Source: an uncultured Acidobacteriia bacterium (GTDB lineage: Bacteria > Acidobacteriota > Terriglobia > Bryobacterales > Bryobacteraceae). From it: a stretch of DNA of 56,484 nucleotides. The position numbers and the translations under genes were made by a program. Below, piece by piece: positions 24,987-34,126 of the stretch. A model generated the notes under the pieces. That model did not search any database and was not told the DNA's origin. It worked only from the letters and a program-made list of their open reading frames with translations. The stretch is from positions 1 through 56,484 of the forward strand of contig CAIVPR010000024.1 in the NCBI GenBank assembly GCA_903907865.1, given 5' to 3'. Every line of letters begins with the position of its first letter. Positions within the stretch are counted from its first letter, which is position 1.

Positions 24987-26339
24987 ATGTTCATCAAATC
25001 CAGAAGAGACTTTCTGAAAGCCGGCCTCGGTTCCGTAACCGCGCTGGGCACCTTCGGCAGCATGTCCAAGTTCGGCGAAATGAACGCCTTCGCGGCGGGC
25101 GGCGGCAACTACCAAGCCCTCGTCTGCATCTTCCTCGCGGGCGGCAACGACGGCCACAACACGGTGATCCCGATCTCGACCGCGGCGCAAGGGATCAACC
25201 TCTACCAATCCGCCCGCGGGAACCTCGCGCTCCCGCAGGCGTCCCTGCTTCCCGTGCAGAACGGAACCGACGTCTACGGACTGCACCCGAAGCTGACGGA
25301 GATGCAATCCCTCTACAACAGCGGCAAGGCAGCCATCCTGACCAACGTTGGAATGCTGGTGGCCCCCGGCCTCGACCGGCAGAGCTACTTGAACGGCGCA
25401 GCGGTCCCGGCCAACCTCTTCTCGCACTCCGACCAGACCAACCAGTGGCAAACCACGGTGCCAAATGGCCTGATTGGAACCGGTTGGGGCGGCCGGTTGG
25501 CGGACGCGGTGCAGGCTCAGAACGCCGGCGCTGCCTTCCCGCCGGTGGTCGACGCTTCCGGATGCGGCCTGTTTTGCACCGGCAACCAGAATTTCCCGTC
25601 GACGGTGCCGCCGGGTGGTGCGCTGCAGATTTCCGGGACCCAAAACAACACGGCGCGGCAGCAAGGCATGCAGTCCCTGTTGAGCTTCGACAACGGACTG
25701 AAACTGGTACAGTCCGCCAACGGCATTGTCAGCCGCGGCAACACCTACGCGAACACGTTGAACGGCCTGCTCGCTGCTGGTCCGGTCATCAACACCGTCT
25801 TTCCGGCCGGCAACGGCTTGGCGGCGCAGCTGAAGATGGTGGCCCGGATCATAAGCGTGCGTGCCCAACTCGGTCTCAGCCGGCAGATCTTCTTCTGCAC
25901 GCTGGGAGGTTTCGACACCCACAGCTCGCAACTCGCCAATCAGGACGCGCTGCTGGCCCAGGTCAGCCCGGCAGTCGCCGCCTTCTACAACGCGACGGTG
26001 GAATTGGGGGTCGACCAGCAGGTCACAACGTTCACGTCGTCAGAGTTCGGGCGCACACTCCAGCCCAACTCCAGCAGCGGGACCGACCACGCGTGGGCTA
26101 GCCACCACTTCGTCGTCGGTGGTGCCGTCAAGGGAGGGGCGATGTACGGGAACTTCCCGGTGCTCGCGCTCGGCGGCCAGTACGACGCCACTGGAGGCGG
26201 CGCGATGATCCCGACAACATCCGTCACGCAGTATGCGGCAACGCTGGCGCAGTGGTTCGGGGTCGGCGCACCGAATTTGCCCTCCATCTTCCCGACGATC
26301 GGCAACTTCCCGAACAGCAACCTCGGGTTCCTGGCTTGA
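24987..26339 (+). CDS. DUF1501 protein with Tat signal (sulfatase-like fold)
   Basis: A 450-residue protein beginning with a twin-arginine signal (SRRDFLKAGLGSVTALGTFG). DUF1501 motifs follow: LVCIFLAGGNDGHNTVIPIS, then LYGLH-type YGLHPKL, GGFDTHSSQLANQ and FTSSEFGRTLQPNSSSGTDH, ending with the WASHHFVVGGAVKGG segment. The fold is related to sulfatases and alkaline phosphatases, with Asp/His residues for metals, but the substrate is unknown. It is the usual partner of the upstream DUF1800 gene. Export through Tat suggests a folded, metal-loaded protein. A small kinase-like fragment gene starts 5 bases after its stop. Confidence 0.92.
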   Translation: MFIKSRRDFLKAGLGSVTALGTFGSMSKFGEMNAFAAGGGNYQALVCIFLAGGNDGHNTVIPISTAAQGINLYQSARGNLALPQASLLPVQNGTDVYGLHPKLTEMQSLYNSGKAAILTNVGMLVAPGLDRQSYLNGAAVPANLFSHSDQTNQWQTTVPNGLIGTGWGGRLADAVQAQNAGAAFPPVVDASGCGLFCTGNQNFPSTVPPGGALQISGTQNNTARQQGMQSLLSFDNGLKLVQSANGIVSRGNTYANTLNGLLAAGPVINTVFPAGNGLAAQLKMVARIISVRAQLGLSRQIFFCTLGGFDTHSSQLANQDALLAQVSPAVAAFYNATVELGVDQQVTTFTSSEFGRTLQPNSSSGTDHAWASHHFVVGGAVKGGAMYGNFPVLALGGQYDATGGGAMIPTTSVTQYAATLAQWFGVGAPNLPSIFPTIGNFPNSNLGFLA

Positions 26340-26343
26340 TCTG

Positions 26344-26580
26344 ATGGACCGAGACCGTTCCACGCTGGTTGAGGAACTGTTCTTCCGTGCGGCGGATCTT
26401 CCGCCGCACGAGAGGGAACGGTTCCTCGACGGGAGCGGGCTTGACGACGATCTCCTGACTGAGGTCCGGTCCCTCTTGGCCCACGACCGGGCCGCCGGAA
26501 GCATGTTTTCCGCCGTGGTTCCCCTGAACGCCTCCATGCTCCTGCCATGGTTCGGCGGCGCCCTCGGACCGGATGTTTGA
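26344..26580 (+). CDS. Small protein resembling the N-terminal extension of Ser/Thr kinases
   Basis: A 78-residue protein. Its first 50 residues (STLVEELFFRAADLPPHERE, then DDDLLTEVRSLLAHDRAAGS) match the helical segment preceding the kinase domain of the large acidobacterial Ser/Thr kinases that are usually encoded with ECF sigma factors. The kinase domain itself is absent: the frame stops soon after, with a hydrophobic Met/Leu/Trp tail. It is 5 bases from the DUF1501 gene and probably in the same operon. It could be a degraded kinase or a stand-alone partner protein; no kinase sequence is recognised downstream before the next gene. Confidence 0.6.
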   Translation: MDRDRSTLVEELFFRAADLPPHERERFLDGSGLDDDLLTEVRSLLAHDRAAGSMFSAVVPLNASMLLPWFGGALGPDV

Positions 26581-26640
26581 GACGGTTTTTTTCGCCTCCC
26601 CCCTAAAGTTTTTCGCTCCTCCTGCCGATAGGTACTATAC

Positions 26641-26653
26641 GGACCACTGGTCC
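26641..26653. other. Perfect inverted repeat GGACCA-C-TGGTCC
   Basis: A short palindrome in the AT-rich gap 26581-26771, followed at once by a third GGTCC half. Another GACCGGTCC palindrome lies at about 26717-26725. The spacing suggests regulator half-sites for the gene at 26772, but nothing identifies the regulator. Confidence 0.35.
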
Positions 26654-26771
26654 GGTCCCAAATCGCCTTTCGCTATGGGTCGTATCAGTACCGTCGATCA
26701 AACTTTACGAAACTTAGACCGGTCCAAACGCACTAATAGATTAGGGACCACGTTCTAGGAAGTAGGGGAAC

Positions 26772-27008
26772 ATGACAATGGAAACGCCAAACATGCAGGC
26801 CATCCGCAACGAAGCGATCTTCGCAGGAGCGATTGATCCGGCGACCCTGCGCTTCAAGATTGTCGAATACTGCAAGTGGAGCGGAGAGCTGCTAGGCGTC
26901 CGCAATGGGAACATCGGCCTCGAAGAGGCGATTCACACCACGAAGAAGATGATCGAGCGCCGTCAGGACTCGCACTTCTGCCTCGAACCAGTCGGCTACA
27001 TCCAGTAG
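26772..27008 (+). CDS. Small hypothetical protein
   Basis: A 78-residue cytosolic protein with start ATG 26772 behind GTAGGGGAAC. The sequence mixes short helices (MQAIRNEAIFAGAIDPATLR; LEEAIHTTKKMIERRQDSHF) with two Cys (EYCKWS, HFCLEP). No transmembrane segment or familiar motif is present. It lies alone, 191 bases after the previous gene and 69 before the permease. Codon use resembles its neighbours, so it is probably a real gene of unknown function. Confidence 0.6.
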   Translation: MTMETPNMQAIRNEAIFAGAIDPATLRFKIVEYCKWSGELLGVRNGNIGLEEAIHTTKKMIERRQDSHFCLEPVGYIQ

Positions 27009-27077
27009 CCTGTCTACATCGGGAACCGCGCGACGGACCGCTGCCAACCAGCTACACTGGACTGAAACCGGTCCGCC

Positions 27078-28418
27078 ATGTCCGAAAACTTCAACAACCT
27101 TGCAGGCCGCGAACAGGGCCTGAAGCGCGATCTCACGTCAGGCCAATTGACGATGATCGCCATCGGCGGCGCGATCGGCACTGGCCTTTTTCTGGGCAGC
27201 GGTCTCGCAATCGGGCTGGCCGGTCCTTCGGTCGTCCTGAGCTACGGGATTGGTGCCTTCATCGCACTGCTCCTGATGGGCTGCCTTGCGGAAATGACCG
27301 TGGCGCACCCGACCCCCGGCTCGTTCGGTACCTGGGCGGAGTTCTACGTCCACCCGATGGCCGGATTTCTCGTCCGATATTCCTACTGGTCGGCTATCGT
27401 GCTGGCCGTGGGCACCGAGGTCACCGCCATCGCCGTCTATATGGCGCGCTGGTTCCCGGGCGTCCCCGGCTGGATCTGGATCGTTGGCTTCTCCGGCATC
27501 TTGATCGCCGTGAATCTGCTGGGTGTCGGCGTCTTCGGCGCGGTCGAATACGCTTTCGCCGCCCTCAAGGTTGGGGCGATCATTATCTTCATCGTTACTG
27601 GCGCCCGGTTGCTGTTCGACATCGGCCCGGTCCACTACACGGCCCACGGCGGCGTCTTTCCCCATGGCGTCTGGGGGATGTGGGTCGCGGTCATCGTCTC
27701 GATCTTCAGCTACCTGAGCATCGAGATGATCGCCGTTGCCGCCGGCGAGGCCGCCGACCCGAAAACTGCCATCACCAAGGCGTTCCGGTCCTGCGTGGCA
27801 CGCTTGGCCGTGTTTTACCTGCTGACCTTGGCGCTGATTGTCGGCATGGCCCCGTGGACAACTGCCGGAAAAGGCGAAAGCCCGTTCGTGACCGTAATGG
27901 CCCGGACACACATTCCGTTTGCCGCCGACATTGTGAATCTGGTGATCCTCGCGGCGGCGCTCTCCGCGATGAACAGCCAACTCTACATCTCGACGCGCAT
28001 GATGTTCAGCTTGGCGCGGGCCGGACAAGCTCCCAAATCCCTCGGTGTACTGAACCGACGAGGCACTCCCGCCTCGGCTCTTGCTGTTTCCACTGCGGGA
28101 ATCGCCGTTGCGGTCCTCGTCAACGCGTTGGCCCCGGACACCTCCTTCACTGTGATGATGGCCATCGCGATGTTCGGGGCCATCTTCACGTGGACCATGA
28201 TCTTCGTCACGCACCTGTTCTTCCGGCGACGCCACAAGGGAGAACACCTCGCCTTCCGAATGTGGGGCTACCCCTACGCGACTCTGGCTGGGGCGTTCCT
28301 CATGACCGCAATCGTCCTCACCACCGCCTTCACCACCGAATTCCGGATGACGCTGGCATACGGGATCCCATTCCTACTCGTCCTGGTCGCGGTCTGGCGC
28401 GTGCGGTTCCAGCGCTAG
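27078..28418 (+). CDS. Amino-acid permease (APC superfamily, AAT type)
   Basis: A 446-residue membrane protein with about 12 hydrophobic segments. The N-terminal signature GLKRDLTSGQLTMIAIGGAI, followed by GTGLFLGSG, is that of the AAT family (LysP, GabP, AroP, CycA relatives), and the broken helix 1 GAIGTGLFLG forms the substrate site. Helix 3 has PTPGSFGTWAEFYVHPMAGF. The length is slightly short for the family (450-490) but complete. Twelve bases downstream starts the kynureninase-like gene, so import of tryptophan, kynurenine or another aromatic amino acid is a reasonable inference, not shown by sequence. Confidence 0.9.
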   Translation: MSENFNNLAGREQGLKRDLTSGQLTMIAIGGAIGTGLFLGSGLAIGLAGPSVVLSYGIGAFIALLLMGCLAEMTVAHPTPGSFGTWAEFYVHPMAGFLVRYSYWSAIVLAVGTEVTAIAVYMARWFPGVPGWIWIVGFSGILIAVNLLGVGVFGAVEYAFAALKVGAIIIFIVTGARLLFDIGPVHYTAHGGVFPHGVWGMWVAVIVSIFSYLSIEMIAVAAGEAADPKTAITKAFRSCVARLAVFYLLTLALIVGMAPWTTAGKGESPFVTVMARTHIPFAADIVNLVILAAALSAMNSQLYISTRMMFSLARAGQAPKSLGVLNRRGTPASALAVSTAGIAVAVLVNALAPDTSFTVMMAIAMFGAIFTWTMIFVTHLFFRRRHKGEHLAFRMWGYPYATLAGAFLMTAIVLTTAFTTEFRMTLAYGIPFLLVLVAVWRVRFQR

Positions 28419-28429
28419 GCTAAGAACAG

Positions 28430-29584
28430 ATGGACCCCCTCCTCCACTGGCGTAAGGAATTCCCGATCCTCGCCCACACCACCTACATGATCAGCCACTC
28501 GCTGGGTGCCATGCCCCGACGCGCGTCGCAGGCCATGCAGGAATACACGGACACTTGGGCCACTCGCGGCATCCGCGCCTGGGAGGAGGGCTGGTGGGAC
28601 ATGCCCGTCGCCATCGGCAACCTCATCGGATCCATAATCGGCGCGGGCAAGGGCGAAGTCGCCATGCAGCAGAACGTGTCGATCTGCCAGTGGATCGTCA
28701 CGTCCTGCCTCGATTGGTCCGGCCCCCACAACAAGCTAGTCACCGACGGACTCAACTTCCCTTCGAACGACTACATCTACCACCGCCTCGAAAAGCAGGG
28801 GGCGGAGATCCACAGCGTCGCCTCGCCCGACGGCATGACCCTCTCCACGGAAGCCATGCTGGCCGCAATCGACGAGCGCACCCGGCTTGTTTCGGTTTCA
28901 CATGTGGCGTTCCGCAGTTCCTGGGTGCAGGATTTGGCCGCCATCACCAAGCGCGCGCATGAAGTCGGGGCCATGGTCGTCGCCGATCTGTACCAGTCGG
29001 CAGGAATCCTACCCGTCGATGTCCGCGCCCTCGGAGTCGACTTCGCCACCGGCGGTTCCGTCAAGTGGCTTTGCGGCGGACCAGGCGCGGGCTACCTTTA
29101 TGTACGGCGCGACCTCTGGCCCGAGCTGGAACCCGCAGCCACCGGATGGATGGCGCACCGCGAGCCGTTCGGCTTCGAACGCGGCCCCATTGACTACGCC
29201 CCGGACATCTTCCGTTTCCTCAACGGCACGCCGGGGGTTCCGGCGCTCTACGCCGCCAAATCGGGTTACGAGATCATCAATGAAGTCAGCGTGGAGGCTA
29301 TCCGGGCGAAGTCTGTTCGCCAAACGACGCATCTGATCGGCCTCGCGGACGAACACGGTTTCCCCGTCCGCACGCCGCGCGACCCGAATCAACGGGGCGG
29401 CGTCGTGATCCTCGACGTCCCCGAAGGCAAGGCTGTAACCAAGGAACTCGCGCGGCGTGAAATCCTGGTGGATTACCGTCCCAAAGCCGGTATCCGCATC
29501 GCGCCGCACTTCTATACGACCGACGAAGAGATCGAGCACACCGTCCGCCAGATACGGAAGATCGTGGATGGTGGACATTCTTGA
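28430..29584 (+). CDS. Kynureninase-like PLP enzyme (aminotransferase class V fold)
   Basis: A 384-residue fold-type I PLP enzyme. The Schiff-base lysine is Lys212 in GGSVKWLCGGPG, the pyridine-N-binding Asp is Asp186 in VVADLYQSAG, and the GGPGAGYLYVRR segment is typical of kynureninases. The N-terminal PILAHTTYMISHSLGAMPRR is also kynureninase-like. Kynureninase splits kynurenine into anthranilate and alanine. Assignment is supported by the adjacent formamidase-like hydrolase (16-base overlap) and the upstream permease. Another class V activity, such as a cysteine desulfurase-like lyase, cannot be fully excluded. Confidence 0.82.
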   Translation: MDPLLHWRKEFPILAHTTYMISHSLGAMPRRASQAMQEYTDTWATRGIRAWEEGWWDMPVAIGNLIGSIIGAGKGEVAMQQNVSICQWIVTSCLDWSGPHNKLVTDGLNFPSNDYIYHRLEKQGAEIHSVASPDGMTLSTEAMLAAIDERTRLVSVSHVAFRSSWVQDLAAITKRAHEVGAMVVADLYQSAGILPVDVRALGVDFATGGSVKWLCGGPGAGYLYVRRDLWPELEPAATGWMAHREPFGFERGPIDYAPDIFRFLNGTPGVPALYAAKSGYEIINEVSVEAIRAKSVRQTTHLIGLADEHGFPVRTPRDPNQRGGVVILDVPEGKAVTKELARREILVDYRPKAGIRIAPHFYTTDEEIEHTVRQIRKIVDGGHS

Positions 29585-30290
29585 TATGCCGCCACCGCCG
29601 GGTGGCAAACGAATTCCGTATGGAGACGATCCCAACCAATTTGGCGAACTGAGGTTGCCGACCGGTGACGGGCCCCATCCGGTCGTCATCTTCATCCACG
29701 GCGGCTTCTGGCGGGAAAGATACACCCTCGACCACGCCACCCACCTCTGCCAAGCGCTGGCGGACGCCGGTTACGCCGTCTGGAGCTTGGAATACCGCCG
29801 GATTGGCCAGCCTGGGGGTGGGCATGCCGGAACCACCGCTGATATCGAGGCCGGTGCCAGATTCTTGGCCCAACTTTCCGGACTCGATTTGGACCGGGTC
29901 GTAGTCGCGGGCCATTCCGCAGGTGGTTATCTCGCGCTGTGGCTGGCATCCCGACGGGCGATTCCCCTTCGAGGCGTGGTTGCGCTCGCCGCCGTGTCCG
30001 ATCTGAAGCGCGCCCAAGACCTCCGGCTCAGTAACGGCGTTGTCGACCAGTTCCTCGAAGGTGCCATCCCGGCCCCGCTGGCCCCGATCCAAATCCCGCA
30101 AATCTTGTTCCACGGTACCGAGGACGACATCGTTCCGTTCGACCTCAGTCGTCAGTTCGCGGCCGAGCGTCCAGAAGCCGGGTTGATCCCACTCCCCGGC
30201 GCGGGCCATTTCGAACTCATCAATCCCCGCACTCCCGCAGCCAGGGAGGTCCTGTTGGCAGCGGGGAAACTGCTGGCGACGACACCGTAG
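29568..30290 (+). CDS. Alpha/beta hydrolase, probable kynurenine formamidase
   Basis: A 240-residue alpha/beta hydrolase. The oxyanion-hole motif is HGGFWR (44-49), the nucleophile Ser117 lies in GHSAGG, the acid is Asp187 in HGTEDDIVPF, and His214 lies in GAGHFE. The order, and segments like VWSLEYRRIGQPGGG, match the esterase-type kynurenine formamidases related to the animal enzyme rather than the cyclase-type KynB. The start ATG 29568 lies inside the end of the kynureninase gene, implying translational coupling; upstream codons of the frame are shadows. Together they would turn N-formylkynurenine into anthranilate. No tryptophan dioxygenase gene is in the window. Confidence 0.8.
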   Translation: MVDILDMPPPPGGKRIPYGDDPNQFGELRLPTGDGPHPVVIFIHGGFWRERYTLDHATHLCQALADAGYAVWSLEYRRIGQPGGGHAGTTADIEAGARFLAQLSGLDLDRVVVAGHSAGGYLALWLASRRAIPLRGVVALAAVSDLKRAQDLRLSNGVVDQFLEGAIPAPLAPIQIPQILFHGTEDDIVPFDLSRQFAAERPEAGLIPLPGAGHFELINPRTPAAREVLLAAGKLLATTP

Positions 30291-30554
30291 CCGAGCGGCT
30301 CGTAAGCAAGCCGTTCGCATCCGAGGCTCGGCAAAGTCGCGTTGCGGCCTTTTTGCTCTTGCATTTTCGGCAACGGCCCAAATCACGCCAGGCACGGTGA
30401 CGGGACGGGTCGCTGGTTCCGGTTCTGGAAGGTCCGGGAAGCGCGCCGGTTCGAGTTCGCGCTTCAGTGAATCTTGCGAAACAACCGCATGAATCTTCCG
30501 TGAGAGACCGTTGGAGAGGCACCGCTCGGACGCAAAGTTTGAGACGCTAGATAG

Positions 30555-33071
30555 GTGCGCACCAAGATTGCTATCCTCGCCACCATTTCCCTCGCCGGTT
30601 TCGCCGCCGTCACCACCATCTTCCCGGTCCTGAAGTCCGACGTCCATATCGGCAAGCAACCCGCTGGCTTTTACGTCCTCCCCACCAACCAACTCCTCCA
30701 GCCCTGGGGCGAGCAGTCCATCATCAAAGGTCGCCCCGTCGACGCGGCGCTCAGCTCCGACCGTACGCTCCTCGCAGTCCTCAACACCCGCGGCATCGAC
30801 ATTTTCAACGCCTCGACGGGCACGCCGACCGGCACCGCCACCAGCAAGGCCACCTCCTACACCGGCGTCGCCTTCCGCCCCGGCACTCCCGAGCTCTGGA
30901 GCACCGAAACCTCGCGCAGTGGCAATGACTTTCTACTGGTCACCCTCGTCTCGCCCGTCGGCGTCCCCGGCAAGAGTGAGGAGATCGCCCTCGGCAAGCA
31001 CGCCGTCCCCACCGGGATCGCTTTCTCGGCTGACGGCAAGTTTGCGTGGATCGCCCTGAGCCGGTCCAACACGGTCGCCGTCTTCGATGCCGATTCGCGC
31101 AAGATCGTCCGCGAAATCGAGGTCGGCGTGGCACCCTTCGGCGTCGTCTACTCCGAAAAGAAGCACCGCGTGTTCGTCACCAACCGCGGCGGACGCCGCC
31201 CGAAGGGTTCGGAGACCACCGCGCCCTCCAGCGGGTCCGAAGTCTTGACCGATCCGACGACGGGCTCGTCCATCTCCGGTACGCTCACCGTGATCGACAC
31301 CGTTTCCTTCGATGCCAAGGAGATCCCCGTCGGCCTCGCCCCGTCGCAAGTAGAACTTAGCCCCGATCAATCCCTGCTAGTTGTCGCGAACGGCCACTCC
31401 GACAGCATTTCGCTCATCGACACCACTACGCTGAAGGCTACAGAGGTCAAGGTTCCGGCCTACCCGGCGGGGGTCATTGGCAGCCAGCCCATCGCCGTGG
31501 CTTTCGCCCGCGACGCCAAATCGATCTTCGTCGCCTGCGCCGGAACCAATGCCATCAGCGTGGTGACGCAGAAGAGTGGCAAATGGTCGGTGGCAGGGGC
31601 GATTCCGACCGGCTGGTTCCCCTCCTCGGTGACCCCGATGGACGATGGCTCCCTGCGCGTGGTGAACCTGAAGGGCGTGGGCAACACCGCCAACGGAAGA
31701 GGCGCATTCATTTCGACCGCGTACCAAGGTTCCTTGGAGCAGATTCCCGCGTTGGACACCGGTCGCCTCGCTGCCGCCACCCGCGAGGTGGTCGCCGCCA
31801 ATTCCCCCAAGTTTGAGCCCAACGGCGGTGTCGCCAACCTGCAATCGCTCGGCATCCAGCACGTGGTCCTGATCGTGAAGGAAAACCGCACCTACGACCA
31901 AGTCTTCGGCGACCTCAAGCAGGCTAACGGCGACGCCTCGCTGACCATGTTCGGCCGGGACGTCACCCCAAACCACCACGCCCTCGCCGAGCGCTACGTG
32001 ATCCTCGACAATTTCCACACCGGCGGTGCCATCAGCTTCGACGGCCATCCCTGGCTGATGCAGTCCTTCGTCAGCGATTACACCGAGCGCGCCTTTGCAG
32101 CCTCCCCGCGCGGCTACGCATGGAACATGGCCGACTCCCTCACCGTCGCCCCGACCGGCTTCTTCTGGCAAGGTCCGAAAACCCCCACCCTCCGCATCTA
32201 CGGCGAGTTCTGCCTTCCCGCCAAGTGGGACGCTAAAACGCAATCCGTCATCGACATCAACGAATCCGAGGGCGGCTTGAAGTGGACCGACTACTGGAAG
32301 ATGTACAAGGCCGGCACGCTGAAGGATTTCGTGGCCTCCAAAAGCGGTGTCCCGGCGCTGCAGAAGTACATCGACCCACGCTCGCCCGACAACGACACCA
32401 ATATCACGGACCAGATCCGCGCCGACGAGTACCTGCGCGAACTGGCAGAGTTCGAAAAGAAAGGCGAGATGCAGCAGTTAACCGTGCTGACCCTCACCTC
32501 CGACCACACCAACGGCACCTCGCCGACTTCGCCCACGCCGAAGGCCATGGTAGCGGACGATGATTTGGCGCTGGGTCGGATCGTCGAGGGCCTCTCGAAG
32601 TCGAAATTCTGGCCTTCGACCCTAATCCTTGTGGTCGAGGACGACGCGCAGAACGGCCTCGACCACGTGGACGGACACCGCACCGTGGCACTCGCCATCG
32701 GCCCGCACATTCGAAAAGCTGCGGTGGATTCGAACTTCTACGACCACTCCAGCATGATCCGGACCATCCAGGACATCTTCCGCATCCCGCCCCAGACCCG
32801 CTTCGTGGCTGCGGCGCGCGCGATGAACTCGGTGTTCACCCCGACCGCCGACACCACGCCGTACAAGGCAATCCCGAACAACATCCCGCTGGACCAGATG
32901 AACCCGGCCGTGCGGGGACTGAACGGGCGCGAGAAATGGGCTGCGGAACAGTCGCTGGCCATGAACTGGAAGGACCCGGACGACATCCCGTCGGACGTGT
33001 TGAACAAGATTCTGTGGTGGAGCACCAAGGGGTACGACAAGGAATACCCGGTTTTGGTGGGTCGCAAATAG
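30555..33071 (+). CDS. YVTN beta-propeller / phosphoesterase fusion protein
   Basis: An 838-residue exported protein. The start is GTG 30555, giving a signal anchor (KIAILATISLAGFAAVTTIF). Residues about 45-390 form a YVTN/NHL-like seven-bladed propeller with repeated ...VPTGIAFSADGKFAWIAL and GLAPSQVELSPDQSLLVVAN blades. The C-terminal half is a phosphoesterase of the alkaline-phosphatase superfamily: VVLIVKENRTYDQVFGDL (Glu443), DNFHTGGAISFDGHPW, TLTSDHTNG, VVEDDAQNGLDHVDGHRT. Such fusions are common in acidobacteria and annotated as bifunctional, but the substrate is unknown. Its 5' gap (30291-30554) contains small hairpins and a T5 run after the hydrolase, possibly a terminator. Confidence 0.9.
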   Translation: MRTKIAILATISLAGFAAVTTIFPVLKSDVHIGKQPAGFYVLPTNQLLQPWGEQSIIKGRPVDAALSSDRTLLAVLNTRGIDIFNASTGTPTGTATSKATSYTGVAFRPGTPELWSTETSRSGNDFLLVTLVSPVGVPGKSEEIALGKHAVPTGIAFSADGKFAWIALSRSNTVAVFDADSRKIVREIEVGVAPFGVVYSEKKHRVFVTNRGGRRPKGSETTAPSSGSEVLTDPTTGSSISGTLTVIDTVSFDAKEIPVGLAPSQVELSPDQSLLVVANGHSDSISLIDTTTLKATEVKVPAYPAGVIGSQPIAVAFARDAKSIFVACAGTNAISVVTQKSGKWSVAGAIPTGWFPSSVTPMDDGSLRVVNLKGVGNTANGRGAFISTAYQGSLEQIPALDTGRLAAATREVVAANSPKFEPNGGVANLQSLGIQHVVLIVKENRTYDQVFGDLKQANGDASLTMFGRDVTPNHHALAERYVILDNFHTGGAISFDGHPWLMQSFVSDYTERAFAASPRGYAWNMADSLTVAPTGFFWQGPKTPTLRIYGEFCLPAKWDAKTQSVIDINESEGGLKWTDYWKMYKAGTLKDFVASKSGVPALQKYIDPRSPDNDTNITDQIRADEYLRELAEFEKKGEMQQLTVLTLTSDHTNGTSPTSPTPKAMVADDDLALGRIVEGLSKSKFWPSTLILVVEDDAQNGLDHVDGHRTVALAIGPHIRKAAVDSNFYDHSSMIRTIQDIFRIPPQTRFVAAARAMNSVFTPTADTTPYKAIPNNIPLDQMNPAVRGLNGREKWAAEQSLAMNWKDPDDIPSDVLNKILWWSTKGYDKEYPVLVGRK

Positions 33072-33498
33072 GTGTATCGTGGGGAGGAAGGCATCCTGGA
33101 TCGAGCTGGCCAACCCCCGTACGCGCCGTCCGAGGCGACCAGGGGCCGTGCGTCAATTCCTTGCCGCCAAGTCAAGACTCAAGAAGGACAAGCCTTAGGC
33201 ATTTTTACAGCCTTGTCCCTGCGCCAAGATCCAGCGTCCACTGGCATTGGTAGACGAAACTGTAGCCAGTGCGCGTTCAGCGTGCGCTCAGTTATGTACC
33301 TTGTTCCCAGATCAGGATCAGGAGTAGGTTCAGGATTTCGTCGTTGCTCATTGAGGCTTCCTTCTTGTGAACGCTCGTGGTGTGTACACCCTTAATATGG
33401 CCGGTGAACGGTCATCCGTACGGGTGGAAGGCACCAGTCAAAATTGCCGGTGCCTTAATACCAAACCGTCGAATCTACCTCCATCGCGGGAGCGCCTG
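33072..33498. other. 427-base intergenic region without a supported gene
   Basis: This gap separates two convergent genes. Frames here are short and lack ribosome binding sites. One sizeable hairpin is present at 33428-33456. A stretch at about 33306-33340 has loosely repeated TCAGGA/TCAGG words. No RNA gene could be recognised. Confidence 0.5.
33428..33456. other. Hairpin between convergent genes
   Basis: Perfect 8-bp inverted repeat AAGGCACC/GGTGCCTT with a 13-base loop, about 40 bases after the DksA-type gene on its strand. There is no strong T-run, but the flanking AA/TT could serve as a weak bidirectional terminator for both convergent genes. Confidence 0.5.
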
Positions 33499-33879
33499 CT
33501 AGACAGCCACTTCCTCGTACGTCTCGATCTCTTCGCGTTCCGCTTGGTGCCGGTCAAGATACTCCTGGCACTTGATGCAATAGGCCGCCCACGGCACGGC
33601 GTTCAAGCGCTTGGGGGCGATATCCTCCTCGCACTTCGCGCAAATACCGTAAGATCCGACATCCAAGCGGCCCAATGCCCGCCGGACCTGCCGCAGCATG
33701 GCCGAGTCGCGGTCCAGATTGCGGATGGCCAATTCGCGCTCGCCCATCAACTGGACTTGGTCCAGCGCGTCCGGCGCATTTTCGATCACGATGTCCTCGC
33801 GGTTGCGGGCTGCGCCCGTCAGTTCCTCTGCTTTTGCTTCGAGGATGCCCCGAAAGCGTTGTTGCTCTTGCTCCGTCAT
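33499..33879 (-). CDS. DksA/TraR-family zinc-finger protein
   Basis: A 126-residue protein. The N-terminal coiled-coil (about 1-70; MLRQVRRALGRLDVGSYG at its end) precedes a four-cysteine zinc finger: Cys80 and Cys83 (GICAKCEED), Cys101 and Cys104 (AYCIKCQEY). DksA proteins enter the RNA-polymerase secondary channel and work with ppGpp. This one is shorter than E. coli DksA (151), and its coiled-coil tip lacks the DxxDxA motif in plain form, so it may be a DksA-like paralog of TraR/YbiI type. It is monocistronic, convergent with the phosphoesterase gene. Confidence 0.88.
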   Translation of the reverse strand: MTEQEQQRFRGILEAKAEELTGAARNREDIVIENAPDALDQVQLMGERELAIRNLDRDSAMLRQVRRALGRLDVGSYGICAKCEEDIAPKRLNAVPWAAYCIKCQEYLDRHQAEREEIETYEEVAV

Positions 33880-34126
33880 TTGTAAACTCCTCTACCCGTT
33901 CGGGGGCGCCGCACGCTGCGGCCACGTTTGCCCCACGGGAGAATAAGTGAGGTTATCACAGAATTTTTCTCACGGGAAGTAGAGAAAAATTTCCATGCGG
34001 TTCCGGTACTGGAACCAAATGTTCCGGGGCCGCCTGCTGGCCGATCCCCGAAACCGTCGATGTTGGCACCGACTTGCGGTGCCCCAAATGGAAATTGCCG
34101 CCGGGGCGGCGATTGCGGAAACCGAA

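Noticed and set aside
30425-30470. GGTTCGAGTTCGC, resembling a tRNA T-arm
   Set aside because: No acceptor, D or anticodon stems can be formed around it.
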